From positions 48,287,203-48,351,202 of the forward strand of contig NC_089781.1 in the NCBI RefSeq assembly GCF_040412425.1: a stretch of 64,000 bases of DNA, read 5' to 3'. The position numbers and the translations under genes are program-made. A model generated the notes under the pieces. That model was not told the origin of the DNA. It did not search any database and saw nothing but the letters and a program-made list of their open reading frames with translations. Source of the DNA: Macrobrachium rosenbergii. Its lineage: Eukaryota > Arthropoda > Malacostraca > Decapoda > Palaemonidae. Positions 22,984 through 34,489 of this stretch are shown here, piece after piece (positions within the stretch are counted from its first letter, which is position 1; every line of letters begins with the position of its first letter).

Positions 22984-23464
22984 CTGAGATAGATTTTTAT
23001 GCATATGTAACATATGTTCATTTGTTATTAATTTTTTTCTTACTTTCCATGCTATAATTAGTACAGCTGTTTGCAATTTCTATTTTAAACAAATACACAT
23101 CGTTCCCATTCTTTTCCCCAGTCTTTTCTCCAATTCTTCAGAGAGAGGGGGGTGCAAGTACCTGTCAATTAACTTGACATATTAACCAGAAGGGGAGGTA
23201 ATGTTGCACACAGATAGTCATACAGATGCTGAAAAATCTCTCTTTTTTTCTCTTTCTCTCTTTTTCTTTTTCCTTCAAAAATCATGAATTTCCATCTTTT
23301 AATATTGTTACGTGGGTCAGTTGGTTATTTACTTTAATAATTGATTCATTGGAGTTATCGCCTTGCTTTACCTAAGACCCACATAATTCTGCCAGTTATG
23401 GCCAAAGGACAGATAATGAATTGGATTAGGTTGCCGGCTGAATAGTAGTACTGTACATGTATTA
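22764..23464. other. non-coding stretch with a (CT)n tract
   Basis: No gene recognised. It holds a (CT)n microsatellite (22950-22980) and pyrimidine-rich runs near 23240-23275. CCTGTCAATTAACTTGACAT near 23160 resembles an earlier stretch at 22856-22880, so a decayed repeat is possible. Confidence 0.5.
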
Positions 23465-23470
23465 TAAAAA

Positions 23471-23630
23471 TGACATTTTTATAATAAAATAAAGTTTTAT
23501 ATACACTTACCAAATAATTACATAGCTATAGTTTCCACTTTACACGGCAGCTCAAAATTCGAAATTCGCAATAGAGCTCTTTTGTTTTGGGAAAAATAGG
23601 TACAACGTAGCAAAAGAGCTCAATTCGTTT
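23471..23630. repeat. left inverted terminal repeat of DIRS element B
   Basis: CACTTACCAAATAATTACAT and AGTTTCCACTTTAC-GCAGCTCAAAA, with further blocks to AAAGAGCTCAATT, match the reverse complement of 30028-30210. About 40 bp near GTGGGCGGGGCAG in the right copy are missing here. Confidence 0.9.
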
Positions 23631-23673
23631 ATGCTCTATGTCCATGAGAGGGGAGGAAGGTGGGCTCCGATCA

Positions 23674-23762
23674 TGTAATTTTTTGGTAAGTATATATAAA
23701 ACTTTATTTTACTGTAAAACTGTCATTTTTATATAGTAACTTACCAAATAATTACATAGCTG
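23674..23762. repeat. internal complementary region of DIRS element B
   Basis: First half (23674-23725) is the reverse complement of the left terminus (TGTAATT-TTTGGTAAGT-TATATAAAACTTTATTTTA). Second half (23728-23762) is the reverse complement of the right terminus (AGTAACTTACCAAATAATTA). Together they form a complementary copy of the joined element ends, the defining DIRS feature used to restore ends and circularise. The junction lies around TGTCATTTTTATATAGT. Confidence 0.88.
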
Positions 23763-24334
23763 AATCCCACATTGAGTGGAGGTGGGATGAATGGACATAC
23801 GCTACCCAAAAAAACTACTTGATATGGAGGATAATTTGGAATAGCAAATTAGCTAGCATCTTGAAATGCTTGTTGTAACCTTACCTGGTAAGGGAGCAAC
23901 GGCAGACGGGTACTGCCTCTGGTTGTAGCTCCTCTCGACCTGTAGTGGCGTGGCGGTAGAGCCAAGGGTCGCCTCTACTTGAGTGGGTGCTTTGCAACGT
24001 AGGAGGTAAATCGCAGGTTGCCAAAGCTTACAATCCAAACATGGCCACATAATCAGTATGTGGATATGCCCTTGCTCTGGGCGCAGTACAATAGAACAAC
24101 AAAGACCAGATAAAATTAACCTACACCACCACGAAATATTAACCAAAACCATAAAATACCGATTGGTGACGCTCACAACTCAGTGCTCACCAGACTCCCC
24201 AAGAAGTGCAACTATCCTTATTCAAGGAGAGTGGATGGAGGAAAAAGGTGTTCCTTCTATCCTTCATCCCCCAATACCATGCCAGTTGCGAAGAACGGAC
24301 CTAAAATACTGCATTTTTCGTACACTGTTTCAAT

Positions 24335-25670
24335 ATCCCATAAGTAAAACAATGCAAACACTGACTTGCACCTCCAAAATGTTGCTTGCAAAATTGAAGA
24401 GAGAGATAGGTTACGTCTGAAAGCCAAAGATGTCGCCATTGCTCTTTACACAAGGGAAGTAAATCATCTTGAACTCCCAAGTGTGCTTCTGAAATGATGG
24501 ATCTTAAAAAGAATGATAATGCATTCTTGGACAAAGGACAGTTGGGTTTTTAATAGAACACCAAAGATTACAGGCTAAACCTCCTAGGTTTTTGGTTCTT
24601 TCAAGGTATATTCTCAAAGCCCTTACTGGGCAGAGGACTTCCTCTTGATTGGATGGCCCTGGTACTTCTGACAGGCATTTGAATGAAAAGGAGCGAGGCC
24701 AAGGGTTAGCCGGATCCTCATTCTTGGCCCAAAAATCCAAAATTTGTGAGTAAACAGCATTGCCTTGTGAGAAACCTATCTTTTTATCAATGGCATGAAG
24801 CTCGCTCGCTCTCTTGGCTGTAGCCAGTGCCATCAAGAATAAGGTCTTCATCAGATTCCGAAGTGACGATGAAACCAAAGGTTCAAATGGTGGTCCTGAC
24901 AGCCATTTGAGGACCACGTCCAAGTTCCAAGCTACTCCCGAGGGTTTTGCCTGCTTATTAGTATTCAGATGTTTAATTAAGTCGATGATGTCTTGGTTTG
25001 AGGACAGGTCTATTCCTCTATGTTTAAAAACTGAACTCAACATTGCTCTGTAACCCTTGATGGTAGATGTTGTGAGTCCTTTCGATGTTCTCAGATGTAA
25101 AAGAAAATCTGCGATTTGGGCTACAGACGTCTGAGAAGAGGAGATATTTTCGCTCCCGGCACCACTTCCGAAAAACTGTCCACTTGGCGTGGTAGACTGC
25201 AGAATAAGATTGTCGCCTGCACTTAGCAATAGCTTCTGCAGCCTTTCTTGAAATCCTTTTGTTCTGACAAGCTCCCTGACAGTCTGAAGCCTGTCAGAGC
25301 AAGAGTGGATAAGCCTTGATGGAATCAGAGGAAGTGCAGCTGTTTGAGAAGATTTCTCTTCTGAGGAAGTAGCCTTGGGAAGTTCGTCAAAAGGCTCAGC
25401 AGATCGGGGAACCATTCTTTGTGTGGCCAAAAGGGAGCTACTAAGGTCATTGACACGTTGTGTCTGTTGAAATTCTTTAACACCTCCCTCACCATGCTGA
25501 AGGGAGGGAAGCGAGAGGTTGAGGTTTGACCAGTCTTGCAGCATTGCATCTGTCACCCATGCTTGCGGATCTGGAGCCGGCGAACAATACAGAGGAAGAC
25601 GATGGTTCCTTGATGTCGCAAACAGATCTATCGATGACTTTCCCAACAGCTTCCACAGGTAGATGCACAC
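24335..25670 (-). pseudogene. tyrosine recombinase of DIRS element B
   Basis: Recombinase that would integrate the circular DNA. The linker SSIDLFATSRNHRLPLYCSP is followed by SAWKTPSG-like spacer and ISSSQTSVAQIADFLLHLRTS (SAM-like N-terminal domain). The catalytic domain has KRASELHAI with the box I Arg (about 24795-24820). VLCPVRALRIYLERT leads into the box II region. The frame shifts near 24500 and 24440, after which LSLSSILQATFWR and FALFYLWDI carry the probable nucleophile Tyr (codon about 24344-24346). The expected His of the HxxR box is not found; the sequence goes from LCK directly to RAMATSLAF, suggesting a small deletion. The protein is therefore probably inactive. Confidence 0.9.
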
Positions 25671-26104
25671 CTGTGGATTGAGTGTCCATTCCGTCGGTAG
25701 GACCTGTTTGCCGTGACTAATTCATCCGCAAGGACATTCATCCTGCCCTGAATGAAGCGGGTCACTAATTGGGTCTTGTTGCTCCTTGCCCACAGAAGAA
25801 AATCTTTTGTTGCTTCAGAGAGTGTAAAAGAATGAGTCCCTCCTTGATTCTTGATATAAGCCAGGGTGGTCAAGCTGTCCGAATGGGCTGCCACTGTCTT
25901 GTTGAAGGTTTGTGTTGCAAAGTGTTGCAGTGCTAGATGAATCACTTTTAATTCCTTTACGTTGAGTTGATGTGGAGGTTTCTTTCTGCAGGCAACCATG
26001 TTCCTGAAACCTCCAAATCGTTGAGAAGGGCTCCTCAACCCAGATCCGAAGCGTCTGGAGCCAGAGACCTTCCTGTCGCAAATCTGTTCTCCGTTAACCA
26101 CCAC
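25628..26104 (-). pseudogene. RNase H of DIRS element B
   Basis: Domain following RT. Visible are a frameshifted start (PDASDLG at about 26030-26060), then INVKELKVIHLALQ-like ELKVIHLALQHF, AHSDSLTTLAYIKNQGG (about 25830-25880), and the closing RFIQGRMNVLADEL (about 25715-25755). The last codons overlap the start of the recombinase frame in a different phase. LADEL corresponds to the ADxLSR motif of DIRS RNase H. Confidence 0.85.
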
Positions 26105-26372
26105 TAAAGGTCTTCTTTTATCTGGGGAGTGATGTTGAAAACGAACAGGTCAGGGAACAACTTCCTCTTCCAGTTTGCCTTTAGGTAGAATTGCAGTACT
26201 CTTGTATGTAGTCTGCCTAATGGGACGAACTTCTCTATGGAAGAAAGGGTTCCCAGAAGACTCATCCACTCGTTGGCTGAGCAGGAGGGGCGAGTTACAA
26301 AGCCTGGATTTTCTGTGACAATTTAGGATTCTTTGTTCGGATGTAAAAGCCCGAAAACTAAGAGAGTCTATT

Positions 26373-27030
26373 TTATAGAACAGACTGAGTCGGGACTAGC
26401 TTTGACTCCTTGAAGTTTATTAGAAGGCCTAATTCTTGAGAGAGACAAAGAGTTTTCTGTAGGTCCTCTGTGCACTGAGATCTCGAGGGAGAGCTTAGGA
26501 GCCAGTCGTCCAGGTACAGAGAGATATTTATCCCCATTAGACATAGCCATTTCGCTAGGGGAGCGAGTACCCGGGTAAAAACTTGAGGGGCCGTTGAGAG
26601 TCCGAAGCAAAGGGCCCGAAACTGGAAGACTCTGTCCTGGAACACGAATCACAGATATTTCCTATTTCCTGGAGTCTGGGTGAACTGGAACATGGAAGTA
26701 AGCATATTGCATGTCGATCATAACCATCCAGTCTCCCTGATGGATGGCCGACAATACCAACTGAGTTGTCTCCATTTTGAACTTCGTTGTTTGAACGAAG
26801 AGGTTCAGGGCACTGACATCGAGGACAGGTCTCCATCCTCCCGATGACTTGGGAACCACGAAGAGGCGGTTGTAGAACTCGCCCCCCCATGTTCACATCC
26901 TCCACTAATTCCACAGCTTTCTTTTCTAGAAGGGCTGATACTTCCCCCAGATAGGGCCGAAAACCTCTGAGTCTACCGAGTAGGCTGTTAAGCTGATGGG
27001 AGAGGTTACTAAGGGAGGTTTCTCCCTGAA
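26373..27030 (-). pseudogene. reverse transcriptase of DIRS element B
   Basis: RT with EVSALLEKKAVELVEDVN, then VVPKSSGGWRPVLDVSALN and TQLVLSAIHQGDWMVMIDMQ. These are followed by YAYFHVPVHPDSRKYLRF (motif A), FGLSTAPQVFTRVLAPL and the catalytic box SLYLDDWLL (about 26500-26530). LGLLINFKESKLVPTQ follows as in DIRS elements. Two frames are needed: a G-run slip at about 26883-26889 separates the first block, and another shift lies near 26650. The 26105-26372 interval is the thumb or connection and is badly decayed. Confidence 0.9.
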
Positions 27031-27414
27031 AGGGATAGCATAGCCTTCTTTCAATATTTTCAGCACCCAAGGCTACACATTTTTCTTGTTCCACTCTGTC
27101 CAGAAATGGGAAAGTCTTGCCCCCACTGGAACACGGAGGACGGAAGACTCATTTTCAAGGTGCTGGCTTGTTAATGGGCTTCTTGGGTGGTCTGGAAGTT
27201 CGGAGGTTGGCTCTGGATCGGGACTGGAAACGGCCTCTGGAACTTCAGAAAGGGCTGTTGCTGCAAGGGTGACGATATTCTGGTAGAAGTGTTGGCAGTA
27301 GTGGCTCATGCGGGAACTTAGTCCTTCTGGTGGATTGAGTGAGGAGGTCCTGAGTTGACTTCTTCTGTTGGCTCTACTGACACCCACTCCAGGGTGTCCT
27401 GTGGGAACAGACTA

Positions 27415-27714
27415 CAAGCAGTCCCTGGTTTATGACGGGTCCAGTTTATGACGCTTTTCAAATATATTCACCATAAACTATTTCCCGGTTTACAACGCAT
27501 GTTCCGGGGTTACGACACCAATCTGACGGAAGAAATATGGCTCTAAAATGGCAGAATAATTAAAATTAGGAGGTTTTTGTTATGAAAAACTTAATAAAAA
27601 TGCAATTTACATCGTTTTCAATGCACGAAAAGCATTAAAAGTAAGGTTTTCTTTGGATTTTTGACGATTTTCGACGATTTGTCGGAACCCTCGTCATAAA
27701 CCAGGGACTGCCTG
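27415..27714. mobile_element. 300-bp TIR element (CAGTCCC family)
   Basis: Left end CAAGCAGTCCCTGGTTTATG and right end whose reverse complement is CAGGCAGTCCCTGGTTTATG, one mismatch in the first 22 bases. TA flanks both sides (27413-27414 and 27715-27716). No coding capacity. Tc1-mariner/pogo-type MITE inserted in DIRS element B. Confidence 0.9.
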
Positions 27715-27716
27715 TA

Positions 27717-29803
27717 TTATTGTCCAGGGGGGCAAACAGAAGCGAAGACCTTTGTGATGGGGTGACTCCCTTTGCTGCAAACGAGCACCACAAGTCTCGT
27801 CTCTTGAGGACTCCTGTCGTGAAAATGGTTGCTGGTTCTAGTGCTCCATCTCTTACGGCTCTGTCAGTGCACCCCAGCACTCCCAGCCAATCCGATGCAA
27901 AGTTTTCTTGAAGGGACGCACAGTCTTCAATTTTCTTGGCTAGAGCCCCTACCGTCCAATGCAAAAAACTGAAGACCGCGAAGACTTTAAAGATGTCTTT
28001 CAGTAAACAATCCAACTCTGAGGCTGTGAAGAGAATTCTGGTCGATGAGAAAGCAGAACGACGAGAAGCATCTATGATACTGGAGAAGTCCCCTTGAGAG
28101 TAGGCAAAAAGTCCCAAGGACGGAGCTTCTCCAGTTCCATAAGACAGATACCTCTACCTTATCAAACTAGAGGGAGGCGAACAGAACAACGCCTTTCCGA
28201 CGTCTCTCTTCTCTGCTAACCAGGCATTCATTTGGGCAAAAGCTTTCTTCGACGATGACAACACCATACGTGGAAGTCTGACTGTACCTGGTGGTTGTCA
28301 CAGCAAGTAGGCCGACCCCGGTGATGAAGGGATGGCTGGAGAGAAGAATGGCGGGTAGCAGATTAGGAAAAACCTGAGGAGTGCCGAGTAACTAGAAGCA
28401 GGCTGTTCCTCTTCTACAGGTTCCTCGACAGACAAAGCAGGTGATCTTGGGGGTTCCCCAGTCTCCTGCACTATGGGAGTTGGCTTTTGAAGAAGGTTCA
28501 ACACTTTATCAGGCCGAAGTTGAAGTGGCGCCAACAAGGGATCTAGGATCACAGATGGAAATTCTCTTGAAGAATCAACAGTAGGGAGAGCTTCGAGAGA
28601 GGCACCCCCAGAGGCTGGACACATGGGCGTTGGGTGCCCGCTCACTGTCGAAGCAGACACTGACTCCTGCGACTCCTCTGAAGCAGATGAGGTACTCACG
28701 GACACTTGGTGCCCCAAAGATAGGTGCTCGGTGAACTGACGTTGAAACTCCGAGCGGTCATACACTGGTTCTTCTAACTCGGAATCTGGGTGCCCACAGA
28801 CTGAGCAGGCGGAAACTGTGTGCTCATGCTATGGGCACTCATATGATGTGCGCTCGGACACTGGGCGCTGCTCGGACACTTGACGCTGCAAAACGGACTG
28901 GCACACACTCTTTTGAGGTCAGAACACACTTTCGCACCTGAATGGGGAGCGAGAATCTCCCACTGGCGACTCCCAAAACCACAAGAAGGAGAGGCTACAT
29001 TCTCTCTCTCGCTCGCTTACAAGGCAGAGGCGAATCTGAATCCAAGGAAGCGCCCGGCCTTTTCAATGGCCTCGATACTTTCGTGAAACGTCCCCCGTGC
29101 TTCTTTGATGCGGGAGAATCTGATCACTTGAGATCACTTGAGGACAGGGCATGCACATCCGTACGAACACCTTTCCAATGGTGTTCTTCCGCAGCCTGGG
29201 ATCGAACAACAGGCTCGGATGAGGCGATGACTGCTCGTGGGCAAACCCCACCGACCTCCCTTGGACTGCCAGTTTGCTTCCTCCCATGTGTGCAAGGGGC
29301 GTTTAGCAGGGACCTTGGTCTAGGAGCATCGGTGGGATGAACAGCCGCCACCTCCATTGATGCATCACTCGACACTACACTATTAAACTTGTCCATTAGG
29401 ACCTTAACAGAATTCCCCATCTGGGAAACAGTATTAACAAGTAAATTAAATTTTTTATCTACCCGTGCATCTAAGCTGGCAATGGCATTGGGTTCAGCAA
29501 AATGAGAGCTAGGTCAAGGAGTGACAGGAAAACCAGGAGGACTGGAAATGGGAGAGAAAGCTGTCACAGGTGTTGAAGGGATAGGCATATAATATCAATA
29601 ACAACCACTGGAGAATGACCTGTACTAGCGGAAGCCCTAGCTTTGACCCTAGCTGTAGCTTTTCTAATTCGGTCACGCTGCAATTTGTCCAAGTATGTTT
29701 GTAAAGTCTTCCATTTCCCCCTATCCCAGTCCTTACATTCGTCACAATTCAAATCTGGAGAACAAATTTGTTCCCTACAAGTACTACAAATGGTGTGTGT
29801 CAT
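27717..29803 (-). pseudogene. ORF1/Gag of DIRS element B
   Basis: Structural protein region in several frames. The N-terminus (29803 to 29564) is MTHTICSTCREQICSPDLNC with CDECKDWDRGKW behind it, a Cys-rich zinc-binding block. The basic stretch RIRKATARVKARAS follows. The middle (28765-28298) is Ser/Pro/Glu-rich and probably disordered. The C-terminal part (28117-27717) contains DCLLKDIFKVFAVFSFLHW and VGALAKKIEDCASLQENFA, a block seen in other DIRS/YR-element Gag proteins. A Gag-like role is inferred from position before RT. Frames are not continuous. Confidence 0.7.
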
Positions 29804-30027
29804 ATTTTGTAGAAGTGAGTCTAGTTTTGCAGCCTTTGCTGCAGTACCTAATGCTGGATAAACTAGAGTCAGACTTAATGTTCAAAACAAGTCACAATCG
29901 AAGATATAATTCCAAATTCTGGCTACGCTAAATAGCTGTGCTACCAGAAGCAAAAGTACTTCACCAAAGATGATCTTCAACCATCCGGCGAAAAAGAATG
30001 AAGAGCTGCTAATAACTGGTGTTCAGT

Positions 30028-30210
30028 CATTAACCGGCAGAAACAAATTGAGCTCTTTAGCTATGCTGTACCTATTCTTCCCCGGTAGTGGGCGGGGCAG
30101 CATACCTACACCCAAAACAAAGAGCGCTACCGCGAACTTCGAATTTTTGAGCTGCGCGTAAAGTGGAAACTAAAGCTATGTAATTATTTGGTAAGTTACT
30201 TATATAAAAT
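30028..30210. repeat. right inverted terminal repeat of DIRS element B
   Basis: Reverse complement of 23471-23630 with about 40 extra bases. It ends ...AATTATTTGGTAAGTTACTT ATATAAAA. Confidence 0.9.
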
Positions 30211-30721
30211 ATAAGTTTATTACACAACCACATGGATTAATTAAGTAACTTACTGGAAAATAGTTTCAACAAAAGTAAAATAAAAGGAAATGGATTATTT
30301 ACAGGAGTTAACAGCAGCTCAAAATAATAGTCCTAATCAGGATAGATACCTCAATGCTACAACAGATTTAATAAGCCTCTTAATCGTTATTATCAGGCAG
30401 CTGAATGCAGTGAACAGTGAACTGTGGTTTCTTGGCACTGAAGATGCGGGATGAATCTTATATCAAGAATAGAGTAAACAACCGTATTCGCGGTCTCATG
30501 ATTCATGGACTCTCCTATTTGCGGATTTCTCTATAGAACATATATACACATTATTCACTGAAAATTCGCCCATTCATGGTATTTTTCACTGAGAAATATT
30601 CACTGATTACTGTATTTTTATCTCATTTTCATGACTAAATGCACTTTTTGTGATAAAACTTAAAATACCCAGGCAGTGCTCTAGTTACGATAATTCAATT
30701 TTTAAATGGGGTAAGCAATTA
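30211..30721 (-). other. non-coding stretch, probable 3' end of a Tigger element
   Basis: No ORF. The text GTATTCGCGGTCTCATGATT near 30483-30502, with TTTGCGGATTTC behind it, resembles the terminal sequence of Tigger-type elements. It would be the 3' end of the minus-strand Tigger gene at 33150-33671, with the long-TIR MITE inserted between. The matching other end was not found. Confidence 0.4.
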
Positions 30722-31029
30722 CAGTAATACCCCGAACTTGTGCAATTCGAGTTGCGCGAATTCACAGACACACGAACTTTTCATTGGAACCTAACTAATT
30801 ATCTTACAAGAGTTTTCACAGACATGCAAACATTTACGAATACTGAGAACCCCTGCAAAAGTGTTTATGTTTCATTTTTTTATGTAATTTATAAGCTTTC
30901 AAGCTTTAATGTGTAAATTAAATAACACTAAATAATAAAAATTTCGCATGGTCTCTAAAAATGTTAATAAATGCTTATTTCTAAAGTTTAAACACTAAAT
31001 ATGACCGTAATAAAGCTCCCAAATTATTA

Positions 31030-31450
31030 AGTTAACTTTTAATGAAATTAAAGTTACTGTAATTTAATTTAAAAGTTAGCAATACATTACCCTAAAAAAG
31101 AGAAATAAATGGTTGACATTAAAATAGAGTTGGAAGAGAATTTCTGTCTCTCTCCCCTTCTGACTGATCTATTTTTAAAAGTCTTCTCAACCTCTTTTTA
31201 ATAGCTTCTTTATTCTACATCTCTTTCTCTTTGTTCTGAAATGCTTTTGCATGAGCAAACAAGTGTTTTTATTTTGACTAATACGGCTCTTAGTTATTAT
31301 GTCTCTATGTTTTAGAATGTATTTGCCACACTAGCACATTTACAGTTTGTAGATGGTACAGGTAAAATTAGATCAATTTAAAGTATCTACTGTACAGGTA
31401 AAGACATACAGAGAATAATAAGTTGTAAAAAAGTGTGAGCGCTAACTATG

Positions 31451-31516
<66 letters not shown>

Positions 31517-31777
31517 GGCTTGTCCTTACTTGAGAGAGTGAAATTATTTATCAATTATTATGGAGACTGACAGAATAAAACGAGAGAGAGAGAGAGGGAG
31601 AGTATTTATTCTTATGTTAGATATCAAAAGATGGAAATTCAGTATTAAACTAACTTTTAAATGAAATTAAAGTTAATGTAATTTCATTTAAAAGTTAGCT
31701 TAATTCAAACTATCTACTGTACAGGTAAAGACATACAGAGAAATAATAAGTTGTAAAAATGTGTGAGCGCTGACTAT

Positions 31778-31834
<57 letters not shown>

Positions 31835-31859
31835 GTCCTTACTTAAGAGAGTGAATTAT

Positions 31860-31919
<60 letters not shown>

Positions 31920-31962
31920 TTGTCCTTACTTGAAATATCAAGTTGAATTATTTATGAATTAT

Positions 31963-32038
<76 letters not shown>

Positions 32039-32335
32039 ACTCTTACGTTAGATAGGCTATCAAAAGATGGAAATTCAGTATTAAACTAACTATTAAACTA
32101 ACTTTTAAGTGAAATTAAAGTTACTGTAATTTCATTTAAAAGTTAACCTTATACGTTACCCTTGAAAAAAATAAATGGTTAACGTAAGAATATAGGGGAG
32201 TGTGAAGATTAGTATACTATTTCTCTCTCCCCATTCCACCGATCTATTTTTGGAAGTCTTCTAACCTCGTTTTTAAAAACTTCTTTATTCTGTCTCTTTC
32301 TCTTTGTTCTGAAATGCTCAATGTCTCTATGTTTT
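31030..32335. repeat. internal repeat units of the long-TIR MITE with (GA)n arrays
   Basis: The block TATCTACTGTACAGGTAAAG occurs at about 31382 and 31708. TCTTTCTCTTTGTTCTGAAA occurs at about 31222 and 32298. An AT-rich near-palindrome (AACTTTTAA-TGAAATTAAAG...TTTCATTTAAAAGTTA) occurs at about 31032, 31650 and 32098. (GA)n tracts lie at 31452-31513, 31784-31833, 31863-31918 and 31965-32036. Open frames here encode only Glu-Arg repeats and are not genes. Confidence 0.88.
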
Positions 32336-32412
32336 AGAATGGTGTATGAACTAGAGAGAGAGAGATAACAGTTGCCCTTACTTGAGAGGGTAAATTTTTT
32401 ATGAATTATTAC

Positions 32413-32413
32413 G

Positions 32414-32471
<58 letters not shown>
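32413..32471. repeat. (GA)n microsatellite
   Basis: About 59 bp of GA dinucleotides in the same MITE. An (ATT)n tract follows at 32642-32696 and another (GA)n at 32811-32846. Confidence 0.95.
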
Positions 32472-32478
<7 letters not shown>

Positions 32479-32641
32479 ATTACAAGAAACCTTTGACTAA
32501 TAATCAGCAACACTACCCCTTCTTGTCATGTTAAAGTGACATGTCTGACAGCTTCTGCCTTCGAGCTTCTTACAGAAGATGAGGGAAAAATATTTGTTTG
32601 TTTAAAATACATATCACATACGACTTGTGTCATTACAGTTA

Positions 32642-32699
<58 letters not shown>

Positions 32700-32807
32700 C
32701 TGATTAATGTTTGAAAATTAGTACTTATTATCAGGTAAAAAATTTATTTATAATACAAAACAAATAAACATATATAAGTACTATAAAAATTCTCTCATCT
32801 CAGTAGA

Positions 32808-32849
<42 letters not shown>

Positions 32850-33149
32850 ATTACTTTTATTATTTAATGTTATTTAATTTACACATTAAAGCTTGACAAC
32901 TTATAAATTACATAAAAAAAAATAAACATAAACACTTTTACAGGGTTTCTCAGTATTCGCAAATGTTCGAGTGTCTGTGAAAACTCGTGTATGATAATTG
33001 GTTAGGTTCCAATGAAAAGTTCATGCGTCTGTGAATTCGCGCAACTCGAATTGCGCAAGTTCAGGGTATTACTGTACACAATAATAAGATTAAATCATAT
33101 GGGTACTTTCGCCATTTCGTGATGAATGCTGATTATAGATGATGATGAT

Positions 33150-33671
33150 GAATCAGCTGTGCAGTTCGATGAATGACGATGAAGATATGACTGCTCAGCA
33201 AAGTAGAAGAATTACACCTCATCTGAGGGAGCCTCTTCACCTTCTTCAGGAGGTGCTTCGTCAGGGGTTTCGGTAGGGCTGCATAAGCTCATTAATGACA
33301 CTGGAAACATTTGTGGCCCTTTCTTCATTATCATCCCAAGCCTTTATCACTGTCTGCAGCTGCCTGGCTTTCTAAAGAAATTTGTACAGTCCATGAAATT
33401 CTTCAAAATCAAGGTCTGTTGGTGGGATAGAGAGGGAGGTGAGGTCTTCTCCAACAAAGGCCATCGCAAGGTTTCTACCATCTTCATATTCCTTTTCGAT
33501 AAAGGCGATTGCACTTGCAGCCATGCCATAACAAGCTGCTACTTCTCCATGACTTTTGCCTTCATGTAACATTACAATAATGTCTGCCCTCTCTTTGAGT
33601 GTCATGACCTTCCTCTGGTGCTTAGGCTCTTTGCCAGAAGCCCTAGACGGAGCAGGGTGTTTAGGAGGCAT
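33150..33671 (-). pseudogene. Tigger-type transposase with internal deletion
   Basis: Minus strand. The N-terminus MPPKHPAPSRASGKEPKHQR and VMTLKERADIIVMLHEGKSH with YGMAASAIAFIEKE form the CENP-B/Tigger-type HTH. A stretch like the C-terminal tail follows almost directly: ESIPPTDLDFEEFH-type text, then KARQLQTVIKAWDDNEERA and PDEAPPEEGEEAPSDEV. The DDE catalytic core expected between them is absent, so this is an internally deleted copy. It normally binds element ends and cuts them. A second copy faces away from it at 34490. Confidence 0.8.
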
Positions 33672-33689
33672 CTTAGGGCACAATTCCAA

Positions 33690-34489
33690 AAAATATGCTT
33701 AAGTCCATAGTACACCACAAAAAGCATGCACAACCGAGAGATAGCAGTGAACTGCGATGCTGGGTCATTTGCCGATTATCAGTAAACACGTACATAGGCA
33801 TGTACACAAGGTACAAATGTGCATACGTATAACACTGATATTCTGCACATACACTACTGTACATTTTTATTAGATGTTTTGTTGTAGGATGATTTTTAAT
33901 TATTATGTACATAAAGTGTTTTAGGATGATATGTAGTAAGTAGAGCATAAAATACGCAGGACAACAGGACTGGCAGGGAACGTATGTTTACACGTCTCCA
34001 GAGTGTGTGTACTAAGTATATTTTCGTGACTACTGTAAATACAATTTTTATGATAAAAAAAGATTTACTAATTTTCAAATATTATAGTACTGCAATATAT
34101 TACTGTAATGTAAACACAGCAAAGTTTCAGTAACATGTATTTTTTTTTTTTAAAAGGTGCTTTACCTAAGCCAGGATCTGCAGAGAAAGAAAATGCATCC
34201 TGGGATGCTGTATACCCAGGTGCAATGATACTCGATATGTTATTGGCTGTTGTCTGTAAAGCAGCCAATCCATGAGCGCCATTCATTTGCCTTGGCCCTT
34301 TTGCTGTACATTTGGCGTTGACTGGGCGGATCCTCAATCCCATCTCACGGAAGATGGAAGTGCGGGAGCTGCACCATCGCATCTCGGCCAGTTCTCTGCG
34401 TGGTACGTAGCATCTTCTGATCAGGTGTAATCGCGGATCTTTGTGTGTCGGTTTTAATCTTTGTGTATCAGTGCTAACAGTGCCATAAA
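33690..34489. other. spacer between two Tigger remnants
   Basis: AT-rich in 33690-34150, with no supported ORF. 34160-34489 resembles the 5' untranslated leader of the plus-strand Tigger copy. Confidence 0.45.

Larger units (their letters stand above)
23465..30210 (-). mobile_element. DIRS1-like retrotransposon (element B), about 6.7 kb
   Basis: Full-length tyrosine-recombinase retrotransposon on the minus strand. Inverted terminal repeats are at about 23471-23630 and 30028-30210. An internal complementary region lies near the 3' end (23674-23762). ORF1/gag, RT, RNase H and tyrosine recombinase follow in that order in minus sense. No target duplication is apparent, as expected for integration of a circle by recombinase. 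A 300-bp MITE is inserted in the gag region at 27415. All genes contain frameshifts. It lies within the split RT of the Gmr1-like element. Confidence 0.92.
30722..33074. mobile_element. long-TIR pogo/Tigger-type MITE, 2,353 bp
   Basis: Terminal inverted repeats of about 200 bp: 30722-30940 (CAGTAATACCCCGAACTTGT...) pairs with 32855-33074 (...AAGTTCAGGGTATTACTG). TA is duplicated outside (30720-30721 and 33075-33076). The interior has no coding capacity. It consists of direct repeats with (GA)n tracts. CAGTAATACCCCG ends and TA target fit pogo/Tigger non-autonomous elements. Confidence 0.92.

Noticed and set aside
24814..25053. Plus-strand frame over the recombinase
   Set aside because: Shadow of the minus-strand tyrosine recombinase catalytic domain.
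31861..32055. Open frame of Glu-Arg repeats
   Set aside because: Direct translation of (GA)n microsatellites inside the long-TIR MITE.
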